Assembly (NCBI GenBank): GCA_003222675.1
Contig: QHWT01000055.1
Coordinates: 230,619-294,618 of the forward strand
Length of the DNA: 64,000 nt
From: Acidobacteriota bacterium
Lineage (GTDB): Bacteria > Acidobacteriota > Vicinamibacteria > Vicinamibacterales > 2-12-FULL-66-21
Reading direction: 5' to 3'
The notes below the pieces were generated by a model. It worked only from the letters and a program-made list of their open reading frames with translations, ran no database searches and had not been told where the DNA came from. This document shows, in pieces, positions 17,948 to 26,732 of this stretch. The stretch's first letter is position 1. Every line of letters begins with the position of its first letter. The translations under genes were made by a program, and so were the position numbers.

Positions 17948-20209
17948 CTACCTGATGAACGCCTGCAGGTTGCCGCCAGACAGGACGCCGCCGTTCGTGT
18001 AGACGAGCGTCCCGGCGGCATCCCATACGGCGATCTCGAACGTGTCGTGACCGGCCCCGGGTTGCCGATGGTCGCAGCCTTTGGCTGTGAGCGAGAAGCC
18101 GCTCGCGTCGTTGACCACCGCCGGTCCCCAGACGCGCACGCATGTCTCGGTGGACTCGTGCATGGTGAACGTGTCGGTCCTGATCTCGACCCGCCGGCCA
18201 CGATCGCGGAATCGCACCTTGCCGTCAGGCACCTCCTCCGTTCCATTGAAGTTGAAACCAAAGTCGGACATCTGCCGGCCGGCGCCGAGCACGCCGCTTC
18301 CGCGCATCTTCGAAATCGAGAGGAACGGTTGGAGCGGCACGAGTCCTGCCTCGGGGCGCCCGCCAGCGCCGACCGACGGAACTTCTTCGATATCGTCCAC
18401 GCATCTTCCGCTGCCATTGTCTTCGACGTGATGATCGTTGCCGAGGCACCCGTTCGGACGCAGGAGCGATGGATGATCGAACGGCGCCTTGTCCTGCCGC
18501 GTGCGCTCGTCGGTCAGTGCCTGAAGGAACGCGACGAGCGCGTCCATCTGCGTGAGGGTCAGGCCCAACGGCTGAATATCCGGATCGAGATTGGCGATGT
18601 TGAGGCGCGCGAAGTCCCCGCCCCGGTTGTAGAACTGAACGACCTGCCGGAGCGTGCCCTTGGCACCGGCGTGAAAGTAGGGGCCCGTCAATTCGACATT
18701 TCTGAGTGCCGGTGTCTTGAACGTGCCATCGACGTTCGCCCGCTTGTCGCACTCGGGTACGGCGCCCAGCGGCGGACTGAGGTTCTGGTCGACGAACAGC
18801 GGAGGATCCATCATCGCGCGTCGCGTGTCGCTCAGCGGATTCCCAAACGGATCGGTGCCGCCGCGTCCGATGTCCTCAGCGGTCGGCCGCATGCCGATGT
18901 TGTAGAACCCGTCGTCGTAGATGGCGCAGCCGCCATCCCCCATCACCATTCGCTCGAGGCGCTCATTTCCCACGTTGCGGACGCTGGCATTGGTGAGCTC
19001 GGCCCCGCCATGACAGTTGATGCAGCGCCCCGTGCTGGTGAAGAGATCCATGCCCTGCTGCTCGAGACCGCTGAGCGCGGTCGTGTCCCCCTCGAGAAAG
19101 CGGTCGACGCGGCTGTCGTTGGCCACCAGCGTCGATTCAAAGAGCTGAATCGCGAGCCCCCAGAAGAGGGAGAAATTCGCTTCCATCTGAGTGAACGTCG
19201 CCCCGCTGATCGTCACGGCACCGCCGCTCCACCACTCGGGGCGGAACGCCGATCTGATCATCTGCGGATAGTTCGTATTGATGCCGCCCGAGGAGCGTGC
19301 GAACGGGCCCAGCACGCTGTCGTTCGGATCAACAACCTGCTTTGCGAGCGGCGTGAGGGAAAGCATCTTCCGACCGAGCTTCGGAAAGACGCGCCCCGCG
19401 CATGACATCTCGAACGGCGAGAGCGGCGGGCCCACTGCCTGCGACGCGAGGCTGCCGGGCTCGATCTCCACCTGCACGGCGTGGGGCTGCGCGCCCGCCG
19501 CGTCTGCTCTCCAGACACGCGCAGTGGGATCGAGATCGCCGAACGGGCTCGCGCCATTGAAGATGTGGTCAGCGCGTCCGTCCCAGAAGTTGTCGAAGTT
19601 GAACACGGCGTTATTCATGCTGGGCGTGTTCCGCGGCTCGACGCGACGGGCGTTGATCCCGTGAACCTGGAACACGGGATCGGCCACGCTGTCGCACACG
19701 TCCGCGGCGTGTCCCGGTGTCACGTCGATGAACGTTGTGTTGAAGACGCCCTGCGAGGAAGCGACATCGTTCGCGTCGGACACGATCGGCGATCCCGCCG
19801 CGTTTTCATCCGCGTGCCTGGTGAACGGAAAATCCTTTGCCCGCAGCGTGTAGTTGGGCCCGCCGACCTGGAACGTGGTATCGCCGCCGAGCAGGCCCGG
19901 GCTGAGCTGATTCTTCCGCCGGTTGTCCGCGCCCGCATGGAAATGACACGACGCGCACGCCTGGATGCCGTCGCCGCCGGCCTGCATGTCCCAGAAGAGC
20001 GCTTTCCCCAGGCGTATCGCGGCTGTCTTATCCGCCACGAAGTCCGCGAGGTTCGCGGGCTCGGGAACCGGCACCGTCTTCAGTGACGCGAGCGGATGCG
20101 GCGGATCCCGGGGCGGCACCTGTGCCCGGAGTGCGACGGTGAATATCAGAACGGCTCCCACGGGGATGACGAGCGACGAAAGGATGTCGCGCGCGCTGCG
20201 TGACTGCAT
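17948..20209 (-). CDS. Di-haem cytochrome c peroxidase/MauG-like protein with extra C-terminal beta domain
   Basis: About 753 residues from ATG 20209 (AGGAGG upstream, N-terminal helix LVIPVGAVLIFTVAL). Two haem-binding motifs are present: CASCH at 85-89 and CINCHGG near 395, each with family surroundings (RLGKALFWDMQ, TPALRNVELTGPYFHAGA). This is longer than the 320-480 residues of ordinary members. The last ~120 residues (from about 630) form a separate beta domain with GTEEVPDGKVRFRDRG and GGVLSGGNLQAFI, which looks like the domain found after choice-of-anchor P regions. The downstream gene encodes just such an anchor protein. It probably oxidises a partner or small molecule in the periplasm. 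Confidence 0.82.
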   Translation of the reverse strand: MQSRSARDILSSLVIPVGAVLIFTVALRAQVPPRDPPHPLASLKTVPVPEPANLADFVADKTAAIRLGKALFWDMQAGGDGIQACASCHFHAGADNRRKNQLSPGLLGGDTTFQVGGPNYTLRAKDFPFTRHADENAAGSPIVSDANDVASSQGVFNTTFIDVTPGHAADVCDSVADPVFQVHGINARRVEPRNTPSMNNAVFNFDNFWDGRADHIFNGASPFGDLDPTARVWRADAAGAQPHAVQVEIEPGSLASQAVGPPLSPFEMSCAGRVFPKLGRKMLSLTPLAKQVVDPNDSVLGPFARSSGGINTNYPQMIRSAFRPEWWSGGAVTISGATFTQMEANFSLFWGLAIQLFESTLVANDSRVDRFLEGDTTALSGLEQQGMDLFTSTGRCINCHGGAELTNASVRNVGNERLERMVMGDGGCAIYDDGFYNIGMRPTAEDIGRGGTDPFGNPLSDTRRAMMDPPLFVDQNLSPPLGAVPECDKRANVDGTFKTPALRNVELTGPYFHAGAKGTLRQVVQFYNRGGDFARLNIANLDPDIQPLGLTLTQMDALVAFLQALTDERTRQDKAPFDHPSLLRPNGCLGNDHHVEDNGSGRCVDDIEEVPSVGAGGRPEAGLVPLQPFLSISKMRGSGVLGAGRQMSDFGFNFNGTEEVPDGKVRFRDRGRRVEIRTDTFTMHESTETCVRVWGPAVVNDASGFSLTAKGCDHRQPGAGHDTFEIAVWDAAGTLVYTNGGVLSGGNLQAFIR

Positions 20210-20379
20210 CGAGTCCTCCTTGGCTCGGCGAACGAGTCCTCTTGGTTCTCGCGAGCGGCCTGTGACGACGCCTTTGCGCTTACCTTGCGGCATCAGTCGC
20301 TCGTTGCAGGCGCAACTGTGCGGCCCGGAGTCTGCGGTCACAATCAGGTGGATTCCCGAATCGGAGAGGGAAGATACCT

Positions 20380-20435
20380 GAGGTGCGAGGTCCGAGGTGC
20401 GAGGTCCGAGGTCCGAGGTCCGAGGTCCGAGGTTT
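20380..20435. repeat. Perfectly phased heptad array, unit GAGGTCC
   Basis: Eight consecutive 7-bp units start at 20380: two GAGGTGC, five GAGGTCC and a final GAGGTTT. The last unit overlaps the TAA stop of the minus-strand universal stress protein gene (stop at 20434-20436). The same heptamer, in its reverse complement GGACCTC, recurs within the M56 peptidase gene near 37085-37220. No gene lies in the rest of the 20210-20433 gap. Confidence 0.85.
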
Positions 20436-21330
20436 ACGTCCGCCCCGGCGGAAGCGCGAGCACCAGGCGGTGCGCGAGACAGAGCACGCGATACGTCACG
20501 GAACCCATGCGCGGACCCAGCAGCGGTGACGAGTGAAGTCCCATGACGATGAGGCCCACGTTGCGATCTGCGGCGACCTTCGCGACTTCTTCCGCCGGTT
20601 CTCCGTACGCGATCAACATTTCCGGCTTCGCCGACGTGAGCGCCCGAATCGCCTCCTCGAGCTGCCGCTCGGCGCGATCGCGGCGCTCCGCCTCCAGATT
20701 GGGCAGACCCAGCGCCGACGCCACCATCGAACGCACCGGTTCAATCACGTGCAGCACCAGCCAGGGTACCCCCACGATTTCAGCAACGCGCGCCGTCGTC
20801 GCGACCTGATGCGTGGTGGCCGCCGAGAGATCCACCGGCGCCAGCACGCGGCGAACCGCCTGTCGGACGTCCTGTAATTGCAGCGGGCCCGGATCGTTGC
20901 CCGGCGTGACGAGCACCGGCACCGACGTTTCCCGCAGCACGCGTTCGGTCGTCGATCCGAAGAACAGCTTCCTGAATCCGGTCGAACCGTGCGATCCCAT
21001 GACGATGAGATCGCAGGCGCGTTCGCGGGAGATGCGCAGGATCTCCGGGGCAGGTTTGCCGCTGACCACTTCGAGCCGTACCGCATCGGACGTCTTCGGC
21101 GGGCGCTCGAAGGTGTGGCTGAAGAATCGTTCGAGCTCGCGCTGCGTGTCTTCCGTCAGCTGCGTCGGACCCGCGGAAAGCGCGGCCGCTTCCTCGAGCA
21201 GCGGGTCGTTCACGGCGAGCAGCGTCAGCGGCGCCTGGAAGTGAGCCGCGATCGTGGCGGCGTATCGCAGCGCGCCGCGAGCGTTATCGGAGAAATCGAT
21301 CGGACACAGGACGGAAGGTCGGAGCGCCAT
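20434..21330 (-). CDS. Tandem universal stress protein (two UspA domains)
   Basis: About 298 residues from ATG 21330, giving the usual N-terminus SVLCPIDFSDNARGAL. The first Usp domain (about 1-145) ends with the ATP-binding pattern GSHGSTGFRKLFFGSTTERV. The second (about 155-298) begins RRVLAPVDLSAATT and ends GLHSSPLLGPRMGSVTYRVL, whose nucleotide loop is less canonical than the first. Tandem Usp proteins are cytosolic stress-response proteins. It stands alone: a 238-bp gap separates it from the upstream receptor gene, whose terminator lies there. Confidence 0.9.
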   Translation of the reverse strand: MALRPSVLCPIDFSDNARGALRYAATIAAHFQAPLTLLAVNDPLLEEAAALSAGPTQLTEDTQRELERFFSHTFERPPKTSDAVRLEVVSGKPAPEILRISRERACDLIVMGSHGSTGFRKLFFGSTTERVLRETSVPVLVTPGNDPGPLQLQDVRQAVRRVLAPVDLSAATTHQVATTARVAEIVGVPWLVLHVIEPVRSMVASALGLPNLEAERRDRAERQLEEAIRALTSAKPEMLIAYGEPAEEVAKVAADRNVGLIVMGLHSSPLLGPRMGSVTYRVLCLAHRLVLALPPGRT

Positions 21331-21481
21331 GTCAGCGCGACTTGACGCGGAGGAACTCCGCGGGCCAGAGCGCCCGGAGCGTAAACCGCCGAAAAAAGGA
21401 CAAAGCGACACGCATGCTACGACGGATCGGCCTCCGAGGAAAAGCGCGAGGGCGTGATAAGCGAAGGACAGGAGATGAGCA

Positions 21482-21528
21482 GGTCAGGAGGCCAGGAATG
21501 CGAGCCTGAGGCGGCTCGTCTCCTGACC
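21482..21528 (-). terminator. Terminator-like hairpin after the second Oar-like receptor
   Basis: GGTCAGGAG (21482-21490) pairs with CTCCTGACC (21520-21528). The surrounding sequence is a word array of AGGAG/AGGCC-type units on one side and their complements on the other. It lies 40 bp beyond the receptor stop codon in transcription direction. The rest of 21331-21568 contains no gene that I recognise. Confidence 0.5.
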
Positions 21529-21568
21529 TCCTGCGGGACCTAACGACGATTCCACTCGCGGACGATTC

Positions 21569-24500
21569 TTACCATCCCAATCGCACGCCGAACCGCACCT
21601 GGCGTTCGCTGCCGTCCTGCGTGCTCGTGATGACCGCAAATCCGTTCAGATCGCGCACGGTTCCGTCTGGATTCAGCCGCAGGTTGGAGACGTTTCCATT
21701 AGGGTTGCTGAACCGCGGACGGTTCGTCACGTTGAACGCCTCGATACGCAGCATCAGTTCCATCTGCCGAGGCAATCGGAACTGGCGGAACACTCCCAGA
21801 TCCCAGGATGCGACGCCCGGGCCGCGGACGCCGTTGAAGGAGGCCGTGCCGAAGCGCGCTTCGGTCACCGCCTTGAACGCCAGCGGATCGAAGTACGGAC
21901 TCGTAGAGCCGATTCCGCCGAGAATCTGGACGTCGGACTTCACCTGGTCGGCGCGCTGATCGTTTTCCGGCGCGTTGAGCGACGTGCCCGACGCCGTCAC
22001 GCTGAACGGCGTGCCGCTGTAGAAGCTCAGGATATTGTTCATCTGCCAGCCACCAACGATTTGCGAGAGCACGCCGCCGCTGTTCAGCCATCGCCGAGTC
22101 GGACCGAACGGCAGCTCCGTGATGTTCGTGATGTTCAGCACGTGGGTTCGATCGAAGTCGCTGAGCGATCGATTCAGGGCGTAGAACTCCGGGATGTTGA
22201 TCCGCAGGGCGCCATCGCTGTTCGCATTGCCCGCGATCCCCATCGACTTGGAGTAGGTGTAGTTCACGCCGAACTGGATGCCATTGGCAAAGCGCCGATC
22301 GAGGCGCGTCTGCAGCGCGTCGTACTGGCTGTCGCCAATCGGCGCGATCAGCCGCGTCTGCCCGGTGCGGCCGAACTTCTGGTTCAACTGGCGGCCAGCC
22401 TGCCCGCCGCCGATCGGCGACCAGTTCAGCTCGCGGAACCCGAGCTGATCGATCTGACGCGTTCCAACATACGCCGCCTCGCCAACGAACCCCCACCTCA
22501 GTTCTCTCTGCACGGCGACGTTCCACGATCGGATGTACCCGCGAACGAAGTTATCGGGCAGCGTGAAGACGGTAATCGGGCTCGGGACGGAGATGATGCC
22601 GTTGCCGAGCTCCGGGTCCGGAATCGCCGGGATGCCATCAGAGAGATGGCTGACGAAGGTCAGCGAATTCGGCGCCTGGAGCAGCAGGTTCAGCACCGCC
22701 GGGTGATTCGTACGGAGCGGCCTCGCGAGCGAGTACGGATCGTTGGTGATGCCGAACCCGGCGCGAAGAACCGTCTTGTCTGTCGGGCGGAAGGTCATGC
22801 CGATGCGCGGCGCGAACATGGTCTTGCTCACGTGCACGCCGAGATCCTTTGGCACGACGCCGACGCCGCCCACCATCATCGTGTTGCTGTTGACGTCGTA
22901 GCGTTCGAGCCCCCGATCGGCGCGCGTGGGGACAGGAAAGTACTCCCATCGCGTCCCGTACGAGATCGTCATCTTAGCGTGCGGCTGCCACTGGTCGCGG
23001 ATATACAAGCTGTACTGCCAGTTGCGGGTCGTGTACGGCTCGACCAGCTTGAGCCGCCCGATCTGGTCGGGCACGCCGAGGAGGAACGACGCGAACGCGT
23101 TGTACTGATTGCCGCCCGGTCCGCCCTGGATCTGCGTGGGGCCGGAGCGGAACCGGAACCCGCCGCGCGCGCCGAAGCTGTCGCCGCCGCTGATCTCCGG
23201 CTGCGTGTGATTGAGCGCCTGGTAATAGATGTCGGTCCCGGCCCGCACGTTGTGCCGCCCCTTTACCCAGTTGACGTTCATCACGGTCTGGTACTGATCG
23301 TCGCTTCTGAAGTACGGCATGAAGGTGTCTGTCGTACCGAGGTCGGCATACGTGTCGAGATCGAACAGCGGCGTCCCGCCTTCGTAGGAATTCGGCCCGT
23401 TGGTGCCGGGCAGGTGGAGGACGTCAAGCCCCTTGCGGGTGCCGAGGTCCGATTGCGCGCTGTTACTGTTCATGCGCACCCATCCGAAATGCGCGTCCAT
23501 CGCCAGCGTGGGCGTCAGCGTGTAAGTAGCGCCGGCGGAGATGTTGTACGTGTTGCCATCCCCGTGGCCCGGGTTGCTGCTGCCCAGCGGCTGCCCCTGG
23601 AGCTGATCGCCGAACACGGTGCCGTTCTCGGTAGCGAAATCGAGCACGCTGAATCGTCCGAACACGTTCAGCCGGCTGCTGGCATTCCAGTTCACCTTGC
23701 TGTCGACGGTGGATCGGTTCAGCACGAACGGCGCCTGCGCGAAGTAGTTGTTCGTTTCGGGGATCGACCCGTCCGCGTTGCGCAGATTCGGAAGCGGAAT
23801 GAGGGCGATGAGGCTCTTGACCGTCGGATCGATGCGATCCGCCGGTATCTGGTTGTTCGGAAATAGGGTACGCCCAGAGCCGTTCGGATTACCGGTCAGC
23901 GGATCGTAAATCGGTGCCGCCGATGCGCTCAGGTCGCCGCGGCGCACCGCTTCGGTCGGGACCGAAACCGTCCGGTTCAGGATCTGGCGGTCGCGCGTGC
24001 CTTCATAGCTCACGAAATAGAAGATCCTGTTGCGGACCACCGGGCCGCCCACCGTCCCGCCGTACTGGTTGTAGCGCCACTTGCCCTTCTCGGTGCCGGG
24101 CGGCGCGAAGTAATTCTGCGTCCGCAGCTTTTCGTTCGTGTGGAACTCGAACGCCGATCCGTGGAGATTGTTCGTCCCGCTCTTGATCTGGGCGTTGATG
24201 GCGGATCCGCCGGCGAGCCCCTGCTCAGCGTCGAAGCTGTTCGTCACGATGTTGACGGCCTCGAGCGATTCGAGCGCCGGGACGTACGCGGCGACGTGCG
24301 GCAACCAGATGTTCGTCGTGCTCACCCCGTCGATCCGGATGTTGTTGGAGCTGCGACTCGCGCCGTTCACGTTGAAGACCAGCGCGCGTGACGGATTCGA
24401 CGGCACCGAGTGCGCCTCGGCCGGCGGCGTGAAGCCGGGCAGCACGCGAAACAGATACTGGTAGTTCCGGTTCAGCGACACCGGAAGGTTGACCAGCTCG

Positions 24501-24928
24501 CGTGTCTTGAGCTCGGCACGCACCTCGGCGCGATCGGTCTGCAGGATTGGCGCATCGGCCGCGACCGACACCGTCTCGCTGAGTTGCCCGACCTGCAGCG
24601 AGACGTCGACGCGGCTCACGTTGTTCAAGGTCACCGGCACGGTGGACCGAGTGAAGGTGCGGAACCCGGACAGCTTGACCGTCACGGTATAGGTGCCGGA
24701 CTGCACGGTGGTGAAACGGTACGCACCGGTGCTGTCGGTCACGCCCTCGTGCGACGCGCCCGTGTCAGTGTCCGTAATGGTGACGGTCGCGCCCGGCACC
24801 GCCGATCCGGTGTCGTCGGTCACGTTGCCGACGATCGAGCCATAAAGCACCTGAGCGGAGGCGGGCGATGACGCTGCACCAGATAGAAGCAAGACGACGA
24901 CAATCGGAACGGCGAGGGAGCACTTCAT
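21569..24928 (-). CDS. TonB-dependent receptor, Oar-like, with carboxypeptidase-regulatory domain (second copy)
   Basis: About 1119 residues from ATG 24928, with GGAGAT eight bases upstream and a signal peptide ending SPASAQ. The regulatory Ig-like domain (VGNVTDDTGSAVPGATVTI, about 35-120) is followed by a plug with LPVSLNRNYQYLFRVLPG and a long barrel ending FGVRLGW. It has the same architecture as the receptor at 2388-5717 but differs in sequence, so it is not a recent duplicate. A sigma-70-like promoter lies about 90 bp upstream and a hairpin follows the stop, so it is probably monocistronic. No glycosidase is adjacent and the ligand cannot be guessed. Confidence 0.88.
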   Translation of the reverse strand: MKCSLAVPIVVVLLLSGAASSPASAQVLYGSIVGNVTDDTGSAVPGATVTITDTDTGASHEGVTDSTGAYRFTTVQSGTYTVTVKLSGFRTFTRSTVPVTLNNVSRVDVSLQVGQLSETVSVAADAPILQTDRAEVRAELKTRELVNLPVSLNRNYQYLFRVLPGFTPPAEAHSVPSNPSRALVFNVNGASRSSNNIRIDGVSTTNIWLPHVAAYVPALESLEAVNIVTNSFDAEQGLAGGSAINAQIKSGTNNLHGSAFEFHTNEKLRTQNYFAPPGTEKGKWRYNQYGGTVGGPVVRNRIFYFVSYEGTRDRQILNRTVSVPTEAVRRGDLSASAAPIYDPLTGNPNGSGRTLFPNNQIPADRIDPTVKSLIALIPLPNLRNADGSIPETNNYFAQAPFVLNRSTVDSKVNWNASSRLNVFGRFSVLDFATENGTVFGDQLQGQPLGSSNPGHGDGNTYNISAGATYTLTPTLAMDAHFGWVRMNSNSAQSDLGTRKGLDVLHLPGTNGPNSYEGGTPLFDLDTYADLGTTDTFMPYFRSDDQYQTVMNVNWVKGRHNVRAGTDIYYQALNHTQPEISGGDSFGARGGFRFRSGPTQIQGGPGGNQYNAFASFLLGVPDQIGRLKLVEPYTTRNWQYSLYIRDQWQPHAKMTISYGTRWEYFPVPTRADRGLERYDVNSNTMMVGGVGVVPKDLGVHVSKTMFAPRIGMTFRPTDKTVLRAGFGITNDPYSLARPLRTNHPAVLNLLLQAPNSLTFVSHLSDGIPAIPDPELGNGIISVPSPITVFTLPDNFVRGYIRSWNVAVQRELRWGFVGEAAYVGTRQIDQLGFRELNWSPIGGGQAGRQLNQKFGRTGQTRLIAPIGDSQYDALQTRLDRRFANGIQFGVNYTYSKSMGIAGNANSDGALRINIPEFYALNRSLSDFDRTHVLNITNITELPFGPTRRWLNSGGVLSQIVGGWQMNNILSFYSGTPFSVTASGTSLNAPENDQRADQVKSDVQILGGIGSTSPYFDPLAFKAVTEARFGTASFNGVRGPGVASWDLGVFRQFRLPRQMELMLRIEAFNVTNRPRFSNPNGNVSNLRLNPDGTVRDLNGFAVITSTQDGSERQVRFGVRLGW

Positions 24929-25395
24929 AGCGGGATCTCCTCTCAAACCTAGTGGCCGTAGCGGAAATCGCGACCGGCGCGCGCCCGACGACCCACGCGC
25001 CGTGGGTGGTCCAACCCGAGTACCGTAAGGAAAGCGCGCGCGCGTTGTCAAGGACGCGCACCCGTCGAGCAGGCGGCTGAAAACGCAGCCTGACTGGCAG
25101 ATATCAACTGCCGACCGGCGGAATTTGCACCAGTTTTCGGGCATGTGGCATTCAGCACGTGCCATTGACGTCGTTTTTTCAACCCAGTCCGAGTCGCCGT
25201 TTCCAGCTCAATGACGACGCGCCGTATCCACGTACTGGGATCCGGTTGAGGTGGTCCTGGCAGGCCGATTGCCCTGGCCTTGCGCGTCAGAACCCCAAGG
25301 CGCGGTGAAGACCCGCGCCGCGGCGACTTTCGTCGCCCTGTCTCCGCCTTCGCGCGACGCGCTTCGGCGGGACAAGCACGGCGCAGGAGGCTCAC
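24929..25395. other. 467-bp gap: promoter of the receptor gene, otherwise unassigned
   Basis: Apart from the minus-strand promoter at 25022-25051, I see a short dyad TGGCA/TGCCA at 25146-25164 and a GC-rich imperfect inverted repeat (CTCCGCC and GGCGGGAC, about 25348-25376) before the next gene. No ORF here has a recognisable product. Long open frames on the minus strand to 25686 are antisense by-products of GC-rich coding sequence. Confidence 0.4.
25022..25051 (-). promoter_or_regulatory. Sigma-70-type promoter for the second Oar-like receptor
   Basis: On the minus strand, TTGACA (25051-25046) is followed after 18 bases by TACGGT (25027-25022). The -35 is perfect and the -10 keeps the TAnnnT core. 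Transcription would start about 90 bp before the ATG at 24928. Confidence 0.5.
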
Positions 25396-25917
25396 GTGAT
25401 CGATCTCGCGTTTCAGTCCACGCTGACGGCAGACCACCGGGAGGCGCTCGAGCGGCTGATGTTCTTCAACCAGCGCCAGCGGCAGGCCGACACCGCCGTC
25501 ACGCGCGCGCTTGAATTGTTCGGGAGTCCGACGATCGTGTCGGAGCCCTCCGGTGTGCACATTGCGTTCGACGCGTGCCCCGAGGTGCAGTGCCTGTTCG
25601 CGATCGAACGCGGCCGGCGCAGCGATGCGCTGGCCGGCGTTGTCGTGTATGTTCGAACCTCGGTCGAAGAGGTGCTCGTCCTGCACATCGCGGTTCCGGA
25701 TCGGTATGGACGGAGAGGGCTCGAGGTGGTCGCCGCGCTCGTGCGAACCGTGCGCGCCGCAGCCGCGCGCATGCGCGGTGTCGAGCGCATGACGATGCTC
25801 GACCTTCAGGGGCGCGAGTTGAGGATTACGATCCGGGCGGTGGGTTCACGGTCCATTCGCGATCGGCAATCGACCGCACCCCGCGACGCTGCGCGACTGC
25901 CGGCCAGAGCGTCTTGA
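25396..25917 (+). CDS. Small GNAT-like protein of unknown function
   Basis: About 173 residues from GTG 25396, supported by GGAGG seven bases upstream. I do not recognise the gene. A segment around residues 90-130 (VLVLHIAVPDRYGRRGLEV followed by an Arg/Ala-rich helix) resembles the beta4/motif A region of GNAT acetyltransferases, though the acetyl-CoA loop is not textbook. The last 25 residues are basic and look disordered. No signal peptide or membrane segment is visible. It lies 73 bp before the ABC transporter genes on the same strand but may not belong to them. Confidence 0.55.
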   Translation: MIDLAFQSTLTADHREALERLMFFNQRQRQADTAVTRALELFGSPTIVSEPSGVHIAFDACPEVQCLFAIERGRRSDALAGVVVYVRTSVEEVLVLHIAVPDRYGRRGLEVVAALVRTVRAAAARMRGVERMTMLDLQGRELRITIRAVGSRSIRDRQSTAPRDAARLPARAS

Positions 25918-25990
25918 TTCGTCCCGTTTCGCAGGTTGACTCGGTTCTTCGGATCCTTCGAGGCCTTCCCGTCGCGTAACATGATCCGGA

Positions 25991-26686
25991 ATGACCGTCC
26001 TGTCGGTGACGGGAATCCGCAAGGTTTATAACGACGTCGTTGCCGTCGACGAGGTGTCGTTCGATGTGAACGCCGGCGAGATCGTCGGCTTGCTCGGGCC
26101 GAACGGCGCGGGAAAGACGACGACGATCAATATGATCCTCGGCGTGCTGGAACCAACCGCCGGCACGATCCGAATCAAGGGCTGCGATCTCGTCACCCAT
26201 CGCCGCGACGCGCTCGCGCGGACGAACTTCGCTGCGGTCTACGCACCCGTCCCCGGCAATCTCACCGTGGCGCAGAACCTGCGCTTCTTCGGACTGTTGT
26301 ATGGCGTGACCAGGCTCGCTGAGCGCATCGACACCCTGATTGCGCAATTCGATCTCGATCGATTCCGCAACGTGAAATGCGGCGTGTTGTCGTCCGGGGA
26401 GCAGACGCGCGTGTCGCTGGCGAAGGCGATGCTGAACCGTCCGACGCTGCTGCTGCTCGACGAGCCGACCGCATCGCTCGATCCGGACACCGCGGACTGG
26501 GTGCGCTCGCGGCTCGAGCGCTATCGCGACACGGTGGAAGAGGTCTGCGACCGCGTCCTGTTTCTCTCGCACGGCCGCATCCTGCTCGAGGGGAACCCGA
26601 AAACACTGCCTTCGGAGCACGGCAAGGACACGCTCGAGGAGCTTTTCATCACCGTGGCGCGGGAGCCGCTCACGCTCGAACCGTGA
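25991..26686 (+). CDS. ABC transporter ATP-binding subunit with missing H-loop
   Basis: About 231 residues. Walker A is GPNGAGKT (36-43), the signature is LSSGE (133-137), Walker B is LLLLDE (153-158) and the D-loop SLD follows at 162-164. After residue 180 the sequence jumps from ERYRD straight to TVEEVCDRVLFLSHGR. In relatives a beta-strand and the switch histidine (typically LLASHNM) lie between those pieces, so about 12-14 residues including the H-loop are absent, in frame. The remaining SHGR histidine belongs to the next strand. This would be expected to abolish or weaken ATP hydrolysis. The permease gene follows 46 bp later. Confidence 0.85.
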   Translation: MTVLSVTGIRKVYNDVVAVDEVSFDVNAGEIVGLLGPNGAGKTTTINMILGVLEPTAGTIRIKGCDLVTHRRDALARTNFAAVYAPVPGNLTVAQNLRFFGLLYGVTRLAERIDTLIAQFDLDRFRNVKCGVLSSGEQTRVSLAKAMLNRPTLLLLDEPTASLDPDTADWVRSRLERYRDTVEEVCDRVLFLSHGRILLEGNPKTLPSEHGKDTLEELFITVAREPLTLEP

Positions 26687-26701
26687 TGTCCTCGAAACGC
26701 A

Positions 26702-26715
26702 GGGTCTAAAGACCC
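26702..26715. repeat. Palindrome GGGTCT-AA-AGACCC followed by GGCGTAC
   Basis: A perfect 6-bp inverted repeat lies in the 46-bp gap between the ATPase and permease genes. A near-identical element (GGGTCT-TC-AGACCC, then GGCGTTC) lies at 41513-41532 and a looser one at 61322-61358. I take them as copies of one small palindromic repeat. Confidence 0.5.
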
Positions 26716-26732
26716 GGCGTACAATCGACCCG

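Noticed and set aside
22061-23866. 601-codon plus-strand ORF opposite the second Oar-like receptor
   Set aside because: No recognisable domain, and the minus-strand frame is a full-length receptor with signal peptide, plug and barrel.
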